DNA of 30,222 nt from JANXXV01 sp038230275. Lineage in GTDB: Bacteria > Acidobacteriota > Terriglobia > Bryobacterales > Bryobacteraceae. The position numbers were made by a program, and so were the translations under genes. The stretch lies in NCBI GenBank assembly GCA_038230275.1, contig JBBRNO010000077.1, forward strand, positions 1 to 30,222, read 5' to 3'. Of the stretch, positions 1 through 11,685 are shown in pieces (position 1 is the first letter of the stretch; every line of letters begins with the position of its first letter). The notes beneath the pieces were generated by a model, which had not been told where the DNA came from, searched no databases, and saw nothing but the letters and a program-made list of their open reading frames with translations.

Positions 1-180
1 CACACACACCGCCCCACACACACACCGCCCCACACACACACCGCCCCACACACACACCGCCCCGCACACACCGCCCCGCACACACACCGCCCCACACCCA
101 CACCGCCCCGCACACACCGCTCGCACACACACCGCCCCGCACACACCGCCCCGCACACACCGCTCGCACACACACCGCCC
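1..180. repeat. CA-rich minisatellite, (CA)nCCGCCCC units
   Basis: About twelve head-to-tail copies of a short CACA run followed by CCGCCCC. Successive copies are spaced 14-16 bp apart: the first four are exactly 16 bp apart, later ones 14-16 bp, with two copies degenerated to CCGCTCG. The alternating purine/pyrimidine tracts could adopt Z-DNA. The array touches the left window edge, so its full length is unknown. No gene is visible in it. Confidence 0.9.
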
Positions 181-184
181 TTCT

Positions 185-207
185 GAGCCGCGCCCGTAAG
201 GAAGCGG
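185..207 (+). repeat. Copy of a dispersed 23-bp intergenic repeat
   Basis: This 23-mer begins GAGCCGCGCCCGTAAGG. Its reverse complement matches the 23-mer at 26939-26961 at 21 of 23 positions. A partial relative containing CCGCGACCGTA lies near 258-268. The rest of 208-376 shows no gene, and I see no clear terminator for the gene ending at 377. Confidence 0.6.
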
Positions 208-376
208 TGGACAACAACCTCTCAGAAGTACACACTACACGCTCACTCACCGCGCGCCGCGACCGTAGTAGGGGACCCAGCGACGATTAATAGCAAGGTC
301 CCTCCGCACAATTGAGTTAAACCGCACCTGCCAACCGAAGGCAAAACCAACACACCTAAACACTCACAGCGCTTCC

Positions 377-1363
377 TCAAAACCCCGGCCGCCCTTCCCG
401 AATCCGCCGTGAAAAGTCCGCCGCCGCATCCGCCGCCTGAGCCGCGGGATTAATCAGCGCCCGTGCCTTCAGTTCCGCAAACGGCAGATCTCCGGCCAGG
501 TCGCCGCGTTCATACATCATCTCGTCGCCATGCCCGTCCAACAGGATTCGCCAATCCCACTGCGGCACCGCGCCACCCGCCGCCTCCATCCGCCCGGCGA
601 TATTTGTCGTGCAGTTGCTGGTCAGTGCGTTGTACCACTGCGGGCGTTTCCTCAGCGAATTGATCTCGCGCAGGTATTCCAGGAAAAGCTTGCGCGCCCT
701 CTCCGGCGTCGCGCGCGTGTGGTACAGATAAACGTCTTCTCCCTTCCGATAGTTCGTCCGCACGCGGACCAAATCGCGCTCATCTCCTGCTACGTAGATC
801 AGTTCATATTGCCGGAAGAACCCGCGAATCGCGGAGTAAACCTCACCAACCTCTTTTCTGGCCTCCACTGACATCGCCACGTGGTCATCGTCGCCCAACT
901 GAAAACTCACAATGACATGGGCAATCCACGGCGAGCCCCAATAATCCACAAATAAGTCGATCCCACGGATTCGCGAAACGTCCACCACTTTCGTTTCCCA
1001 ATGCGGCGTGTAGTTCATTTCCGTGCGGTAGTCGAAATTGCGGTAATTATGAATCGTAGCCCGATTGCCGGCCACTTCCGCCCACGCGGTTTGCGCCACA
1101 TCCCCCTGCCAGGCGCGGCTATTCGGAACCGGTATCGCCACCCACCATGCCAGCACCAAAGCGAACGCCGCGAAGCACGGTCCGGCGCCAAGAATCGGCT
1201 TTCGCGCTAGAAACGTGGGCGCTGTAACGGCGATCAAATAGGCGATAGCTGCAGGAATCCGCAGCGCTGGTACACCGAAGTCGAAGTACACAGCCGCCGC
1301 CGCCCAAAGACTGAGAAACGCCAGGACAAAAAACAGCAACACAAATGCCAACTTACGGATCAC
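377..1363 (-). CDS. Membrane-anchored DUF4105 (Lnb N-terminal periplasmic domain-like) protein
   Basis: A 328-aa protein. Residues about 5-95 hold three hydrophobic segments. The rest is a soluble domain expected outside the membrane. The soluble part matches the DUF4105/Lnb N-terminal periplasmic domain as I know it: RNFDYRTE near residue 108, a SFQLGDDDHVAMSVEARKE strand-loop, a YLYHT segment, and the family-typical WYNALTSNCTTNI near residue 245 with a conserved Asn-Cys-Thr-Thr. The biochemical role of the family is poorly defined; a thiol-hydrolase-like fold has been discussed, and I make no substrate claim. The start is GTG at 1363; an in-frame TAA lies four codons upstream. There is no Shine-Dalgarno, but TAACTT sits six bases upstream, which suits a leaderless transcript. 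The gene stands alone, transcribed away from the repeat array. Confidence 0.8.
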   Translation of the reverse strand: MIRKLAFVLLFFVLAFLSLWAAAAVYFDFGVPALRIPAAIAYLIAVTAPTFLARKPILGAGPCFAAFALVLAWWVAIPVPNSRAWQGDVAQTAWAEVAGNRATIHNYRNFDYRTEMNYTPHWETKVVDVSRIRGIDLFVDYWGSPWIAHVIVSFQLGDDDHVAMSVEARKEVGEVYSAIRGFFRQYELIYVAGDERDLVRVRTNYRKGEDVYLYHTRATPERARKLFLEYLREINSLRKRPQWYNALTSNCTTNIAGRMEAAGGAVPQWDWRILLDGHGDEMMYERGDLAGDLPFAELKARALINPAAQAADAAADFSRRIREGRPGF

Positions 1364-1563
1364 ACGTCGAAGTTATCACGCCGCGACACAGTCCCAACTA
1401 TTTTCAAATATCTCATCTTGATAGCAAACGACTTAGTCCGATCTCCGGTCCGCCCTGCTACGGCCGAATGTTAAATCTCAAGGCGGTGAAGGAGGAATGG
1501 ATAACACAAGATGAACGCAAGTGGCATTGATTCGCAATATCCACACAGCAGTGCGCGCCGGGT
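1364..1563. other. Intergenic segment between the DUF4105 gene and the repeat array
   Basis: No convincing gene. It should hold the promoter of the minus-strand gene starting at 1363 (TAACTT at 1370-1375). Short open frames here lack a ribosome site and resemble no family I know. Confidence 0.5.
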
Positions 1564-2537
1564 GAAATTGGCTTTGCCCGGCAAAATACGGCTGCTCCCA
1601 GACCGCGCCGGAAACCCAACGCCCATCCGCGAAAGCAGCGCAATGCGCGACCCGCAAAGTGACAAATTGGCTTTGCTCGGTAAACCACGACTCGCGAACC
1701 ACGACGAACGCAGTCTCGTTCAGCCGGCCTCAGCGCTGGGCACAATTGGCTGTGTTTCGCAAAACGCCCCGCGCGGCCCACAAAGCGACAAATTGGCTTT
1801 GCTCGGTAAAACACGATTTGCGAACCACGATCAACGCAGTCTCGTTCAGCCGTCTCACCATCGCGTATACCAAACTCTCGCCTTGCAGCTGACCGCAATT
1901 GGCTGTGTTTCGCAAAACGCACCGCTCGACTCACAAAGCGACAAATTGGCTTTGCTCGGTAAAACACGATTTGCGAACCACGATCAACGCAGTCTCGTTC
2001 AACCATCTCAGCATCGCGTAAACCGAACATTCGACTTGCAACCGAACACAGTTGGCTCTGTTTCGCAAAACGCACCGCGCGACCCACAAAGCGACAAATT
2101 GGCTTTGCTCGGTAAACCACGACTCGCGAACCACGATCAACGCAGTCTCGTTCAGCCGTCTCTGCATCGCGTATACCAAACTCTCGCCTTGCAGCTGGCC
2201 ACAATTGGCTGTGTTTCGCAAAACGCACCGCGCGGCCCACACAGCGACAAATTGGCTTTGCTCGGTAAAACACGATTTGCGAACCACGATCAACGCAGTC
2301 TCGTTCAGCCGTCTCACGATCGCGTATACCAAACTCTCGCCTTGCAGCTGACCGCAATTGGCTGTGTTTCGCAAAACCCACCGCAAGACTCACAGAGCAA
2401 CAAATTGGCTTCGCTCGGTAAAACGCGACTGTCGAACCACAACCCCCGTATTCTGGTCCAGCTGACCGCAGTTGGCTTCGTTTCGCAAAATGCACCGCCC
2501 GCCGCCCAAAGTCACAAATTGGCTTTGCTCGGCAAAA
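1564..2537. repeat. Tandem repeat array, 153-bp period, with two related ~23-bp core motifs
   Basis: Core A (AATTGGCTTTGCTCGGTAAA-like) has its ATTGGC at 1567, 1666, 1792, 1945, 2098, 2251, 2404 and 2518. Core B (AATTGGCTGTGTTTCGCAAA-like) has the same point at 1745, 1898, 2051, 2204, 2357 and 2471. B-to-A distance is always 47 bp; A-to-B is 106 bp in full units and 79 or 67 bp in shortened ones. A-to-A spacings are 99, 126, 153 (four times) and 114, all multiples of three. A and B share AATTGGCTnTGyTyCGnnAAA-like sequence, so the unit itself looks like an old internal duplication. The last core A begins a few bases after the metW stop codon. All six frames are unusually open here because of the repeat; I do not call a protein. 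Confidence 0.93.
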
Positions 2538-2539
2538 AC

Positions 2540-3169
2540 CTACCGGTGCACCAAAAACACCGCCGTCTCCGCCAAAAGATTCGGCATCACCGAAACCCGC
2601 CGGTTCCCAGCCAGAAAGATTCCCCGTTCCACGGTCCAACCTTCTTTCGCTGCCAAAGCCTCAAAGTCATGCACAGTCAAAAAGTGAATGTTCGGCGAAT
2701 CATACCAGTCATGCGGAAACAGCTTAGTCTTCGGTGCCCGGCCAGTCCACAAATGAGCCAATCGCACAGACCAGTGTCCAAAATTCGGAAATGCCACAAT
2801 CGCGCGCCGTCCCACCCGCAGCATCTCGTTCAAAACTTTCAGCGGCTGTCGTGTCTCTTGCAACGTCTGGCTAAGAATCACGTAGTCGAACGCCTGGTCC
2901 GGGTAGTCCGCAAACCCTTGCTCGATGTCACCCTGGTAAACCGAAACGCCCCGCGAAATCGCCCGCTGCACCTTCGCGCCAACAATTTCCACACCCCGCG
3001 CATCCACGCCCTTGTTCTCCGCCAGCCACTCCAAGAGTTCTCCATCGCCACAGCCCACATCCAGCACGCGCGTATTCGGTTCCACAATCCCACTGATGAT
3101 CGCGTAGTCGCGACGGCCCAGAACAGAATGCACGAACGGGCCTACTCGGGCCACCTCAGCCGCGCTCAT
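2540..3169 (-). CDS. metW: Methionine biosynthesis protein MetW
   Basis: A 209-aa class I SAM-methyltransferase-fold protein of the MetW family. Motif I is VLDVGCGDGELL (about residues 35-46). It is followed by RGVEI and by the MetW-typical QGDIEQGF and VILSQTLQE segments, and later FPNFGHWSVR and LFPHDWYDSPNIHFLT. Length is normal for MetW (about 200 aa). The start codon overlaps the metX stop by four bases, so translation is probably coupled. MetX-MetW pairs are a known arrangement in which MetW assists homoserine acylation by MetX. Directly after the stop the tandem repeat array begins, and I see no conventional terminator. Confidence 0.95.
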   Translation of the reverse strand: MSAAEVARVGPFVHSVLGRRDYAIISGIVEPNTRVLDVGCGDGELLEWLAENKGVDARGVEIVGAKVQRAISRGVSVYQGDIEQGFADYPDQAFDYVILSQTLQETRQPLKVLNEMLRVGRRAIVAFPNFGHWSVRLAHLWTGRAPKTKLFPHDWYDSPNIHFLTVHDFEALAAKEGWTVERGIFLAGNRRVSVMPNLLAETAVFLVHR

Positions 3170-4272
3170 GTCTTGCTCCGGAAGGTGCTGGTCAGAAATC
3201 CGCGCACCAGCTCCGTCTGTTCGCCAACATCTACCAGGAACGCATCATGCCCGTAATTCGAAGGCAGTTCACAAAACGCAACATCCCGATTGCGCCCGCG
3301 CAACGCACTCACAATTTCCAGCGATTGGTAGGTCGGATACAACCAGTCGGAAGTGAAACTAATCACCAGAAACCGTGCCGTGGCCCGCTCCAGCGCCGCC
3401 GCCAGCGATCCGTGTCCGTTCGCGATATCGAAAAAGTCCATCGCCTTCGTGATGAAAAGGTACGAGTTCGCGTCGAAGCGGTCCACAAACTGGCTCCCGC
3501 GATAACGCAGATAACTCTCCACTTCAAACACTTTCGAGAAATCCGGCAGCGCCTCGTCCTTGTCCTGAAATCGCCGCCCAAATTTCTCCCGCATGGAGTC
3601 GTCACTCATGTAAGTGATATGGCCCACCATGCGCGCCACCGCCAAACCGCGCGCCGGCGGCTTTGTTCCGTAATAATTGCCCTGGTTCCAATCCAGGTCG
3701 GCCATTATCGCCTGCCGGCCCACCTCGTTGAACGCAATCTGCTGCGCCGAATGGCGCGCCGTCGTCGCAATGGGAATTGCCGACGCAACCGCGTCAGGGA
3801 AAGCCACCGCCCATTCCAAAGCCTGCATTCCGCCCATCGAACCGCCTGCCACGGAGAGCAAACGGCTGATCCCCAAATGCTCCACCAGCATTTTCTGCAA
3901 ACGCACCACATCGGACATGGTGATCACCGGGAACTGCATCGCGTAAGGTGCGCCCGTAGCAGGATTGATGGATTGCGGACCGGTCGTTCCCTTGCACCCG
4001 CCCAGTATGTTCGCGCAAATCACGAAGTACTTGTTGGTGTCGAAAGCCTTTCCCGGGCCGATCATGTTATCCCACCAGCCCGGTTTCCCTCCATCGTGGC
4101 TGATGCCGGCGGCATGCGCATCGCCGGAAAAGGCATGCTCAATCAGGATCGCGTTGGTCCGGGCGGAATTCAGCTCCCCATAAGTCTCATAGGCGACTTC
4201 CACCGGGGCCAGAACCACTCCGCAATCCAGGGAAATCGAGTCAAATCGCGCACTTTGCGTCTCAACAATCAT
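3166..4272 (-). CDS. metX: Homoserine O-acyltransferase MetX
   Basis: Alpha/beta-hydrolase-fold enzyme that acylates homoserine (acetyl- or succinyl-CoA; I cannot tell which) as the first committed step to methionine. From the ATG at 4272 it is 368 aa. The nucleophile elbow AGGSMGGMQ places Ser at about residue 145. The Asp of SDWLYP and the His of NYGHDAF near the C-terminus complete the triad. The N-terminal VAYETYGELN and the WWDNMIGPG and ANILGGCKGTTGP motifs are family hallmarks. An upstream in-frame TTG at 4332 would add 20 low-complexity residues; I prefer ATG 4272 because the protein then begins like its relatives, although neither start has a good ribosome site. Cotranscribed with metW and divergent from carA. 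Confidence 0.93.
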   Translation of the reverse strand: MIVETQSARFDSISLDCGVVLAPVEVAYETYGELNSARTNAILIEHAFSGDAHAAGISHDGGKPGWWDNMIGPGKAFDTNKYFVICANILGGCKGTTGPQSINPATGAPYAMQFPVITMSDVVRLQKMLVEHLGISRLLSVAGGSMGGMQALEWAVAFPDAVASAIPIATTARHSAQQIAFNEVGRQAIMADLDWNQGNYYGTKPPARGLAVARMVGHITYMSDDSMREKFGRRFQDKDEALPDFSKVFEVESYLRYRGSQFVDRFDANSYLFITKAMDFFDIANGHGSLAAALERATARFLVISFTSDWLYPTYQSLEIVSALRGRNRDVAFCELPSNYGHDAFLVDVGEQTELVRGFLTSTFRSKT

Positions 4273-4419
4273 CGAAACTTGAGGACGGCGGGCTCCATCG
4301 CCCGCACCAAGGCCGTTGCCTCCGCTGCCCAACCTTCATCATATCAGCGCAAAAGAATCGCACCCGTTCTTTGTGATCGAACCGCGACCCGTGTTTCAAT
4401 AGTAGTTACACCAACCCCC

Positions 4420-4425
4420 AAGGAG
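4420..4425 (+). promoter_or_regulatory. Shine-Dalgarno AAGGAG that fixes the TTG start of carA
   Basis: AAGGAG lies six bases before the TTG at 4432. The first in-frame ATG (4444) is 18 bases from it, too far, so TTG is the likely initiation codon. Confidence 0.75.
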
Positions 4426-4431
4426 TCGATA

Positions 4432-5562
4432 TTGAACACAGCAATGCTCGCCCTGGAAGACGGGACTGTCTTCGAGGGCCAAAGCTTTGGTGCGCCCTCA
4501 GAAAGCTACGGTGAAGTAGTTTTCAATACCTCCATTGCCGGTTATCAGGAAATCTTCACCGATCCCTCCTATGCCGGTCAAATCGTCGTCCTCACCAATC
4601 CGCAAATCGGCAATTACGGCGCAAATGCCGAGGACAACGAGTCCCGCAAACCGTTCATCGAAGGCCTGGTAGTCCGCGAAGTCTCTCCCGTAGCCAGCAA
4701 CTGGCGCTCGGAAGAGAATGCGGAACATTTTCTCGCCACCCACAACATCCCGGTGGCAAGCGGCATCGATACCAGGGCCCTCGTCCGTCACCTGCGCAGC
4801 CGTGGCGTTATGCGCGGCGTGCTTTCCGGAATGGGCGGCGACCCCAAACTGCTAGTTGAAAAGGCCCGTAACATCCCCTCCATGGCCGGCTTGGATCTGG
4901 CAACCAGAGTCTCCACCAAGGAAGCTTACTCCTGGGCAGCCGGCGTGGACGCGTGTTCCCCCTCAGACCGCCTGGCAAAGGCCGTGCAACCGCGCCATCA
5001 CGTAGTCGCCTACGATTACGGCATCAAACGCAACATCCTGCGCAAACTGGTCCACACCGGAGCCACCGTGACGGTGGTTCCCGCAATGACGTCAGCCGAA
5101 GACGTGCTCTCGCTTAAGCCCGACGGAGTCTTTCTCTCAAACGGCCCCGGCGACCCCGAGCCGCTCGAATATCAAACGCAGCAAGTCCGCAACTTGCTGG
5201 GTAAAACGCCTATCTTCGGCATCTGCCTCGGTCACCAGATCATGGGCCGCGCGCTGGGCGGCAAAACCTTCAAGCTGAAGTTCGGCCATCGCGGCGGCAA
5301 TCATCCGGTCCTCAACCAGGTGACCGGCAAAGTGGAAATCACATCGCACAATCACGGCTTCGCGGTGGACCCGGGTTCGCTCAAAGATAGCGAAGTGCAA
5401 CTCACCCACATCAACTTGAACGACCAGACGCTCGAAGGCTTTCGCCACCGCAATCACCCCGCGTTCTGCGTCCAATATCACCCCGAAGCGGCGCCCGGAC
5501 CGCACGACTCTTATTACCTTTTCAACGACTTCATGAAAATGATGGACGAGTGCAAGAAATAG
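4432..5562 (+). CDS. carA: Carbamoyl-phosphate synthase small (glutaminase) subunit
   Basis: A 376-aa protein, the usual CarA length. The N-terminal CPSase small-chain domain contains LEDGTVFEG, GEVVFNTSIAGYQEI and SGIDTRALVRHLR. The C-terminal class I glutamine amidotransferase domain has FLSNGPGDPEP, the catalytic Cys265 in GICLGHQIMG, and His350/Glu352 in QYHPEA. It hydrolyses glutamine and passes ammonia to CarB to make carbamoyl phosphate for arginine and pyrimidines. The start is TTG with a well-placed AAGGAG. The stop codon is immediately followed by the carB ATG, a standard carAB operon. The 159-bp gap to divergent metX should hold both promoters; I see no hexamers strong enough to call. 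Confidence 0.97.
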   Translation: MNTAMLALEDGTVFEGQSFGAPSESYGEVVFNTSIAGYQEIFTDPSYAGQIVVLTNPQIGNYGANAEDNESRKPFIEGLVVREVSPVASNWRSEENAEHFLATHNIPVASGIDTRALVRHLRSRGVMRGVLSGMGGDPKLLVEKARNIPSMAGLDLATRVSTKEAYSWAAGVDACSPSDRLAKAVQPRHHVVAYDYGIKRNILRKLVHTGATVTVVPAMTSAEDVLSLKPDGVFLSNGPGDPEPLEYQTQQVRNLLGKTPIFGICLGHQIMGRALGGKTFKLKFGHRGGNHPVLNQVTGKVEITSHNHGFAVDPGSLKDSEVQLTHINLNDQTLEGFRHRNHPAFCVQYHPEAAPGPHDSYYLFNDFMKMMDECKK

Positions 5563-8785
<3,223 letters not shown>

Positions 8786-8802
<17 letters not shown>

Positions 8803-11161
8803 TCACGTTTGCCGGGCTGCTCTTGGTTCCTACCAGCAGAGAGACTGGGACCGCACCGGCGGGCGCGTCGGTGGGAATCCGGACGTTGACCTGCAACACC
8901 CCGGCGGTCAACCCAGGTGCGGCGCCGGCGTACAGAACGATCGCCTCGCGGCTGGCTATCAGTACCTTCACCGGAAGCACCGGCTTAGGCAGCGGTGCAA
9001 CGGCGGGCTTTCCGTCAACGCCCAAGGGCGTCGATTGTCCCTCGCCGGTGCCGTAGAGCACCACCGTAGAGCTGCGCGGCGCCGGGTTGGCTTGCGTATT
9101 CACAGAGCCGTCTTGATTCAACAGCGCGGCCGGACCTTTGCCCGAGGAATCGAACGTAAAGAGCGCCGGCACCGCCTCAATCACTGGCACGGCCACCGCA
9201 TTCGTATTCTGGCCGCCGGAGTTCACGGTAATTCGCGTGATCGTTTTGCCGGCAACCGAGTAAGGCACCACGGCGCTGATCTGGTTCGGTGACACGTAGA
9301 TCAACGGAGCGGCAATCCCGTCAAAGAAGACGCGTGTGTCGGCAAGTACGGTGTCCAGATTTCTCGTGCCCGGGTTGATGCGCGAACCAACAAGAGAGTT
9401 CGGGCCGAAATCGAGCCCGAAGATGGTGACGATTTCACCGGGAGCCACGCCGCCATTCAACAGAAAGTTGGCCGCGCTCACGGTACTGTTGGAAGTCAGC
9501 TGCTTCGGAGCGGTGAAGTTAGCGGTGATGCTCTTCTGATCGTCTACGGTTAGGATTCCCGGCGCCGCCGTCCCGCTCAGATCGCCGGACCAGTTCACGA
9601 ATTTGAAGCTGCCGGCGGCAAGAGGCAGAATTCTGAGTTCCGTCCCCGCGTCGTAGTATCCGTCACGGGAGAGTGGGTCCAGTTGCAGCGTCCCGCCGGT
9701 GATGGGAGAGGTGTTGGTCAGAACCTGGAACTGTGTCTTGAATGCAGCGGTGAATGTGGCAGGTTCCGCCGGGCCGGTTACAGTGTGGGTGACGTTCCCT
9801 CCGTCGCTCCAGCTCTGGTAGAGGTACTGCTGTGTGCCACTTTGACTCAGCTGCGTTTCGGTCTCGACGCGCAAGGTGTGCGTGCTTCCAATGTTCCAGG
9901 CAAAGTTCTGCGGTGTGATGATAGATTTCCCGTCCACCATCACACTCAGCCCCGGAGGATCGCTGGTAACTCTTGTCAGCACCGAGCGTGTGTACGAGGC
10001 ATCATACCGGGTCCGGGAATCGGTGACTGCGAACCGCAGCGGATTCGGACTCAACCCGTGCACCGAGAACAGTCCGAAGCCACTCCAGCTCAAGAAGCTA
10101 TAGCCGGCATTCGGCACCGCGGTTACTTCCACCTCCGTCCCATACGGATAGAAGCCATCGGGCGACGCTGGACTATAGCGCAGCGACCCTCCCAGGATCG
10201 GGCTCGAAGTCCCCGGAACTTTTATGGACTGGATGAAACTTGCCGTATAGACCGTAGCCGCCGCCGACACCGTGATCAAGTGCGACTGCGTGCCTTCATC
10301 GCTCCAGCGGGCAAAATCGTTGCGGGCCACTCCGTCAAATTGCGACGCCTGCACACTTAACGCGTGAGTTGTCCCCAGTGCCCACTGGAACGATTTCGGA
10401 GCCGTAAAAGTCTCGCCGTCAACCAGGACGTTCAATCCGGCTGGAAATGTAGCGATAGTCGTCTCGGTATTTGCCTGGCCATACAGCCGCTTCACCACGT
10501 CCAGATCTCCCGGTGACAGTCCGGTGCGCTGACCAATTGGGATGCCCATGGGAATGGACTGCATGACCAGCTCGCCGTTGCGCGAAAAGCCGCTGGGGCT
10601 GTAGTGCATGATCGATCCGAAATCGTATCCGCCCAAATCATCCGCACTCGAGAGCTGCTGATCGTATTGCAGAAACTCCCGCTTGTCGAGATTGGCGTAG
10701 ATGACCTGAATGTAGAAATCGCGGTCCTGCCGCGACTGCTCGTGGTAGAGGCCAACCGCGTGTCCGATCTCATGGATGGTATTGCCCAACGAACAGTCGT
10801 CGCCGAGATTGATGGACTGTGCTCCGCCGATCATCCCAACGAAGGACGAGCATCCCGATACCTTGCGGACGAATCGGACAAAGTTAGCCTCGCCGGTCCG
10901 GGGCACCAGAAGCAGGCGTGTGTTGTCGGTCCAATGCTGTAGCGCGTCCGTGATGCGCTGCTGATTGGGAATGGTTGCGTCAATCGTATACGGCACGATG
11001 CCATCCGGCCAGCGGTACCTGTCTCCGGCGATTGCGATTGCCTCTTTGGAGTGCGTCTTGCTGCTGTTCGGTTTGAGAAGAATATCGCCTTCCACGACCT
11101 TCTCGTCCTGTGCCATCACCGGCAAGCAGGCGAGCCATCCTATGCAGAGCAACAGTTTCAT
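8786..11161 (-). CDS. Secreted astacin-type (M12A) metallopeptidase with repeat and TIGR03437-like C-terminal domains
   Basis: A 791-aa exported protein from ATG 11161. Signal peptide: residues 1-17 (MKLLLCIGWLACLPVMA). The catalytic domain has the zinc signature HEIGHAVGLYHEQSR, with His130, 134 and 140 as ligands, and the Met-turn SIMHYS with Tyr187. Two related beta modules follow, each with a VDGxxxxxPxxFxW start, a GxxH(A/T)L step and a WSD(E/G)G end; they resemble PEGA/InlB-B-type repeats. A GG-rich block (PILGGSLRYSP, PITGGTLQLDP) follows each module. The last 230 residues (NGGVAPGEIVTIFG to the C-terminus) match the TIGR03437 domain that is very abundant in Solibacter-like genomes. 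The ATG overlaps the thiE stop (ATGA), so a secreted protease is translationally coupled to a thiamine gene. It ends inside the last codons of carB. An in-frame start further upstream would lie within thiE and precede the signal peptide, so I reject it. Confidence 0.9.
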
Positions 11162-11685
11162 AACTGAAAGAGCCGGATTCCGGCAATTCCCGCCGCGCCG
11201 CTCGATACACACAAGTGAGCGTTCTCGGTCGTCACGCCGCCCAATGCCAATACTGGGATTCGCACCGATGCCGCCGCGCGTCCCAGTGCATCCAGGCCAA
11301 CCGGCGAACCCTTGCCGGGAGTTGCGAAAACAGGACCGAACACCACGAAATCGGCTCCTTCGTCTTCCGCCGCACGAACTTCATCCAACGTGTGACAGGA
11401 CACCGCAATCACCTTTACCATCCCTCGAAGCGCTCGCGGCGCAATGGACCCCGCCGGCAAGTGAACGCCCTGCGCGCCGGCGGCTTGCGCAATGTCCGCA
11501 CGGCTGTTCACCAGGATGGGTATCTTCGTAACTGCGGCAACTCGTCGCGTCAAATCCAAGAGTGCCTTTGCGCTGAGATCTTTCTCACGAATTTGGATAT
11601 AGTCCGCGGACGCGGCCTGAATGCAACGCAGCAACGGTTCAATGCCACCGGCCGCGTGGCGGTCCGTGATGTAGTAACGAAGCAT
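11158..11685 (-). CDS. thiE: Thiamine phosphate synthase / TenI family protein
   Basis: A 175-aa TIM-barrel protein, shorter than typical ThiE (about 205-220 aa). Motifs in order: YYITDRHA at the N-terminus, DYIQIREKDLS near residue 28, VNSRADIAQAAGAQGVHLP, SCHTLDEV, DFVVFGPVFATPGKGSPVGL, ALGGVTTENA and GAAGIAGIRLFQ. ThiE joins the pyrimidine and thiazole halves into thiamine phosphate; the close relative TenI is a thiazole tautomerase. The pyrophosphate-binding TxTK of ThiE reads TPGK here, so TenI activity is possible and the symbol is tentative. The ATG directly follows the modC stop, and its own stop overlaps the next ATG. Confidence 0.8.
   Translation of the reverse strand: MLRYYITDRHAAGGIEPLLRCIQAASADYIQIREKDLSAKALLDLTRRVAAVTKIPILVNSRADIAQAAGAQGVHLPAGSIAPRALRGMVKVIAVSCHTLDEVRAAEDEGADFVVFGPVFATPGKGSPVGLDALGRAAASVRIPVLALGGVTTENAHLCVSSGAAGIAGIRLFQL

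Noticed and set aside
1564..2537. CRISPR array
   Set aside because: The intervals between cores are themselves conserved, alternate between 47 and 106 bp, and no cas gene is present.
1458..2639. Open minus-strand frame of 393 codons through the 153-bp array, with repeated RAKPIC and FAKHSQL peptides
   Set aside because: It starts inside metW, lacks a ribosome site, and its peptides are translations of the repeat; other frames are equally open.
1511..3256. Open plus-strand frame of 581 codons across the array and antisense to metW
   Set aside because: Half is antisense to a clear MetW gene and the rest is repeat; no domain is recognisable.
4273..4431. SAM riboswitch or strong promoters between metX and carA
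   Set aside because: No recognisable SAM-binding core and no convincing -35/-10 pair in the 159-bp gap.
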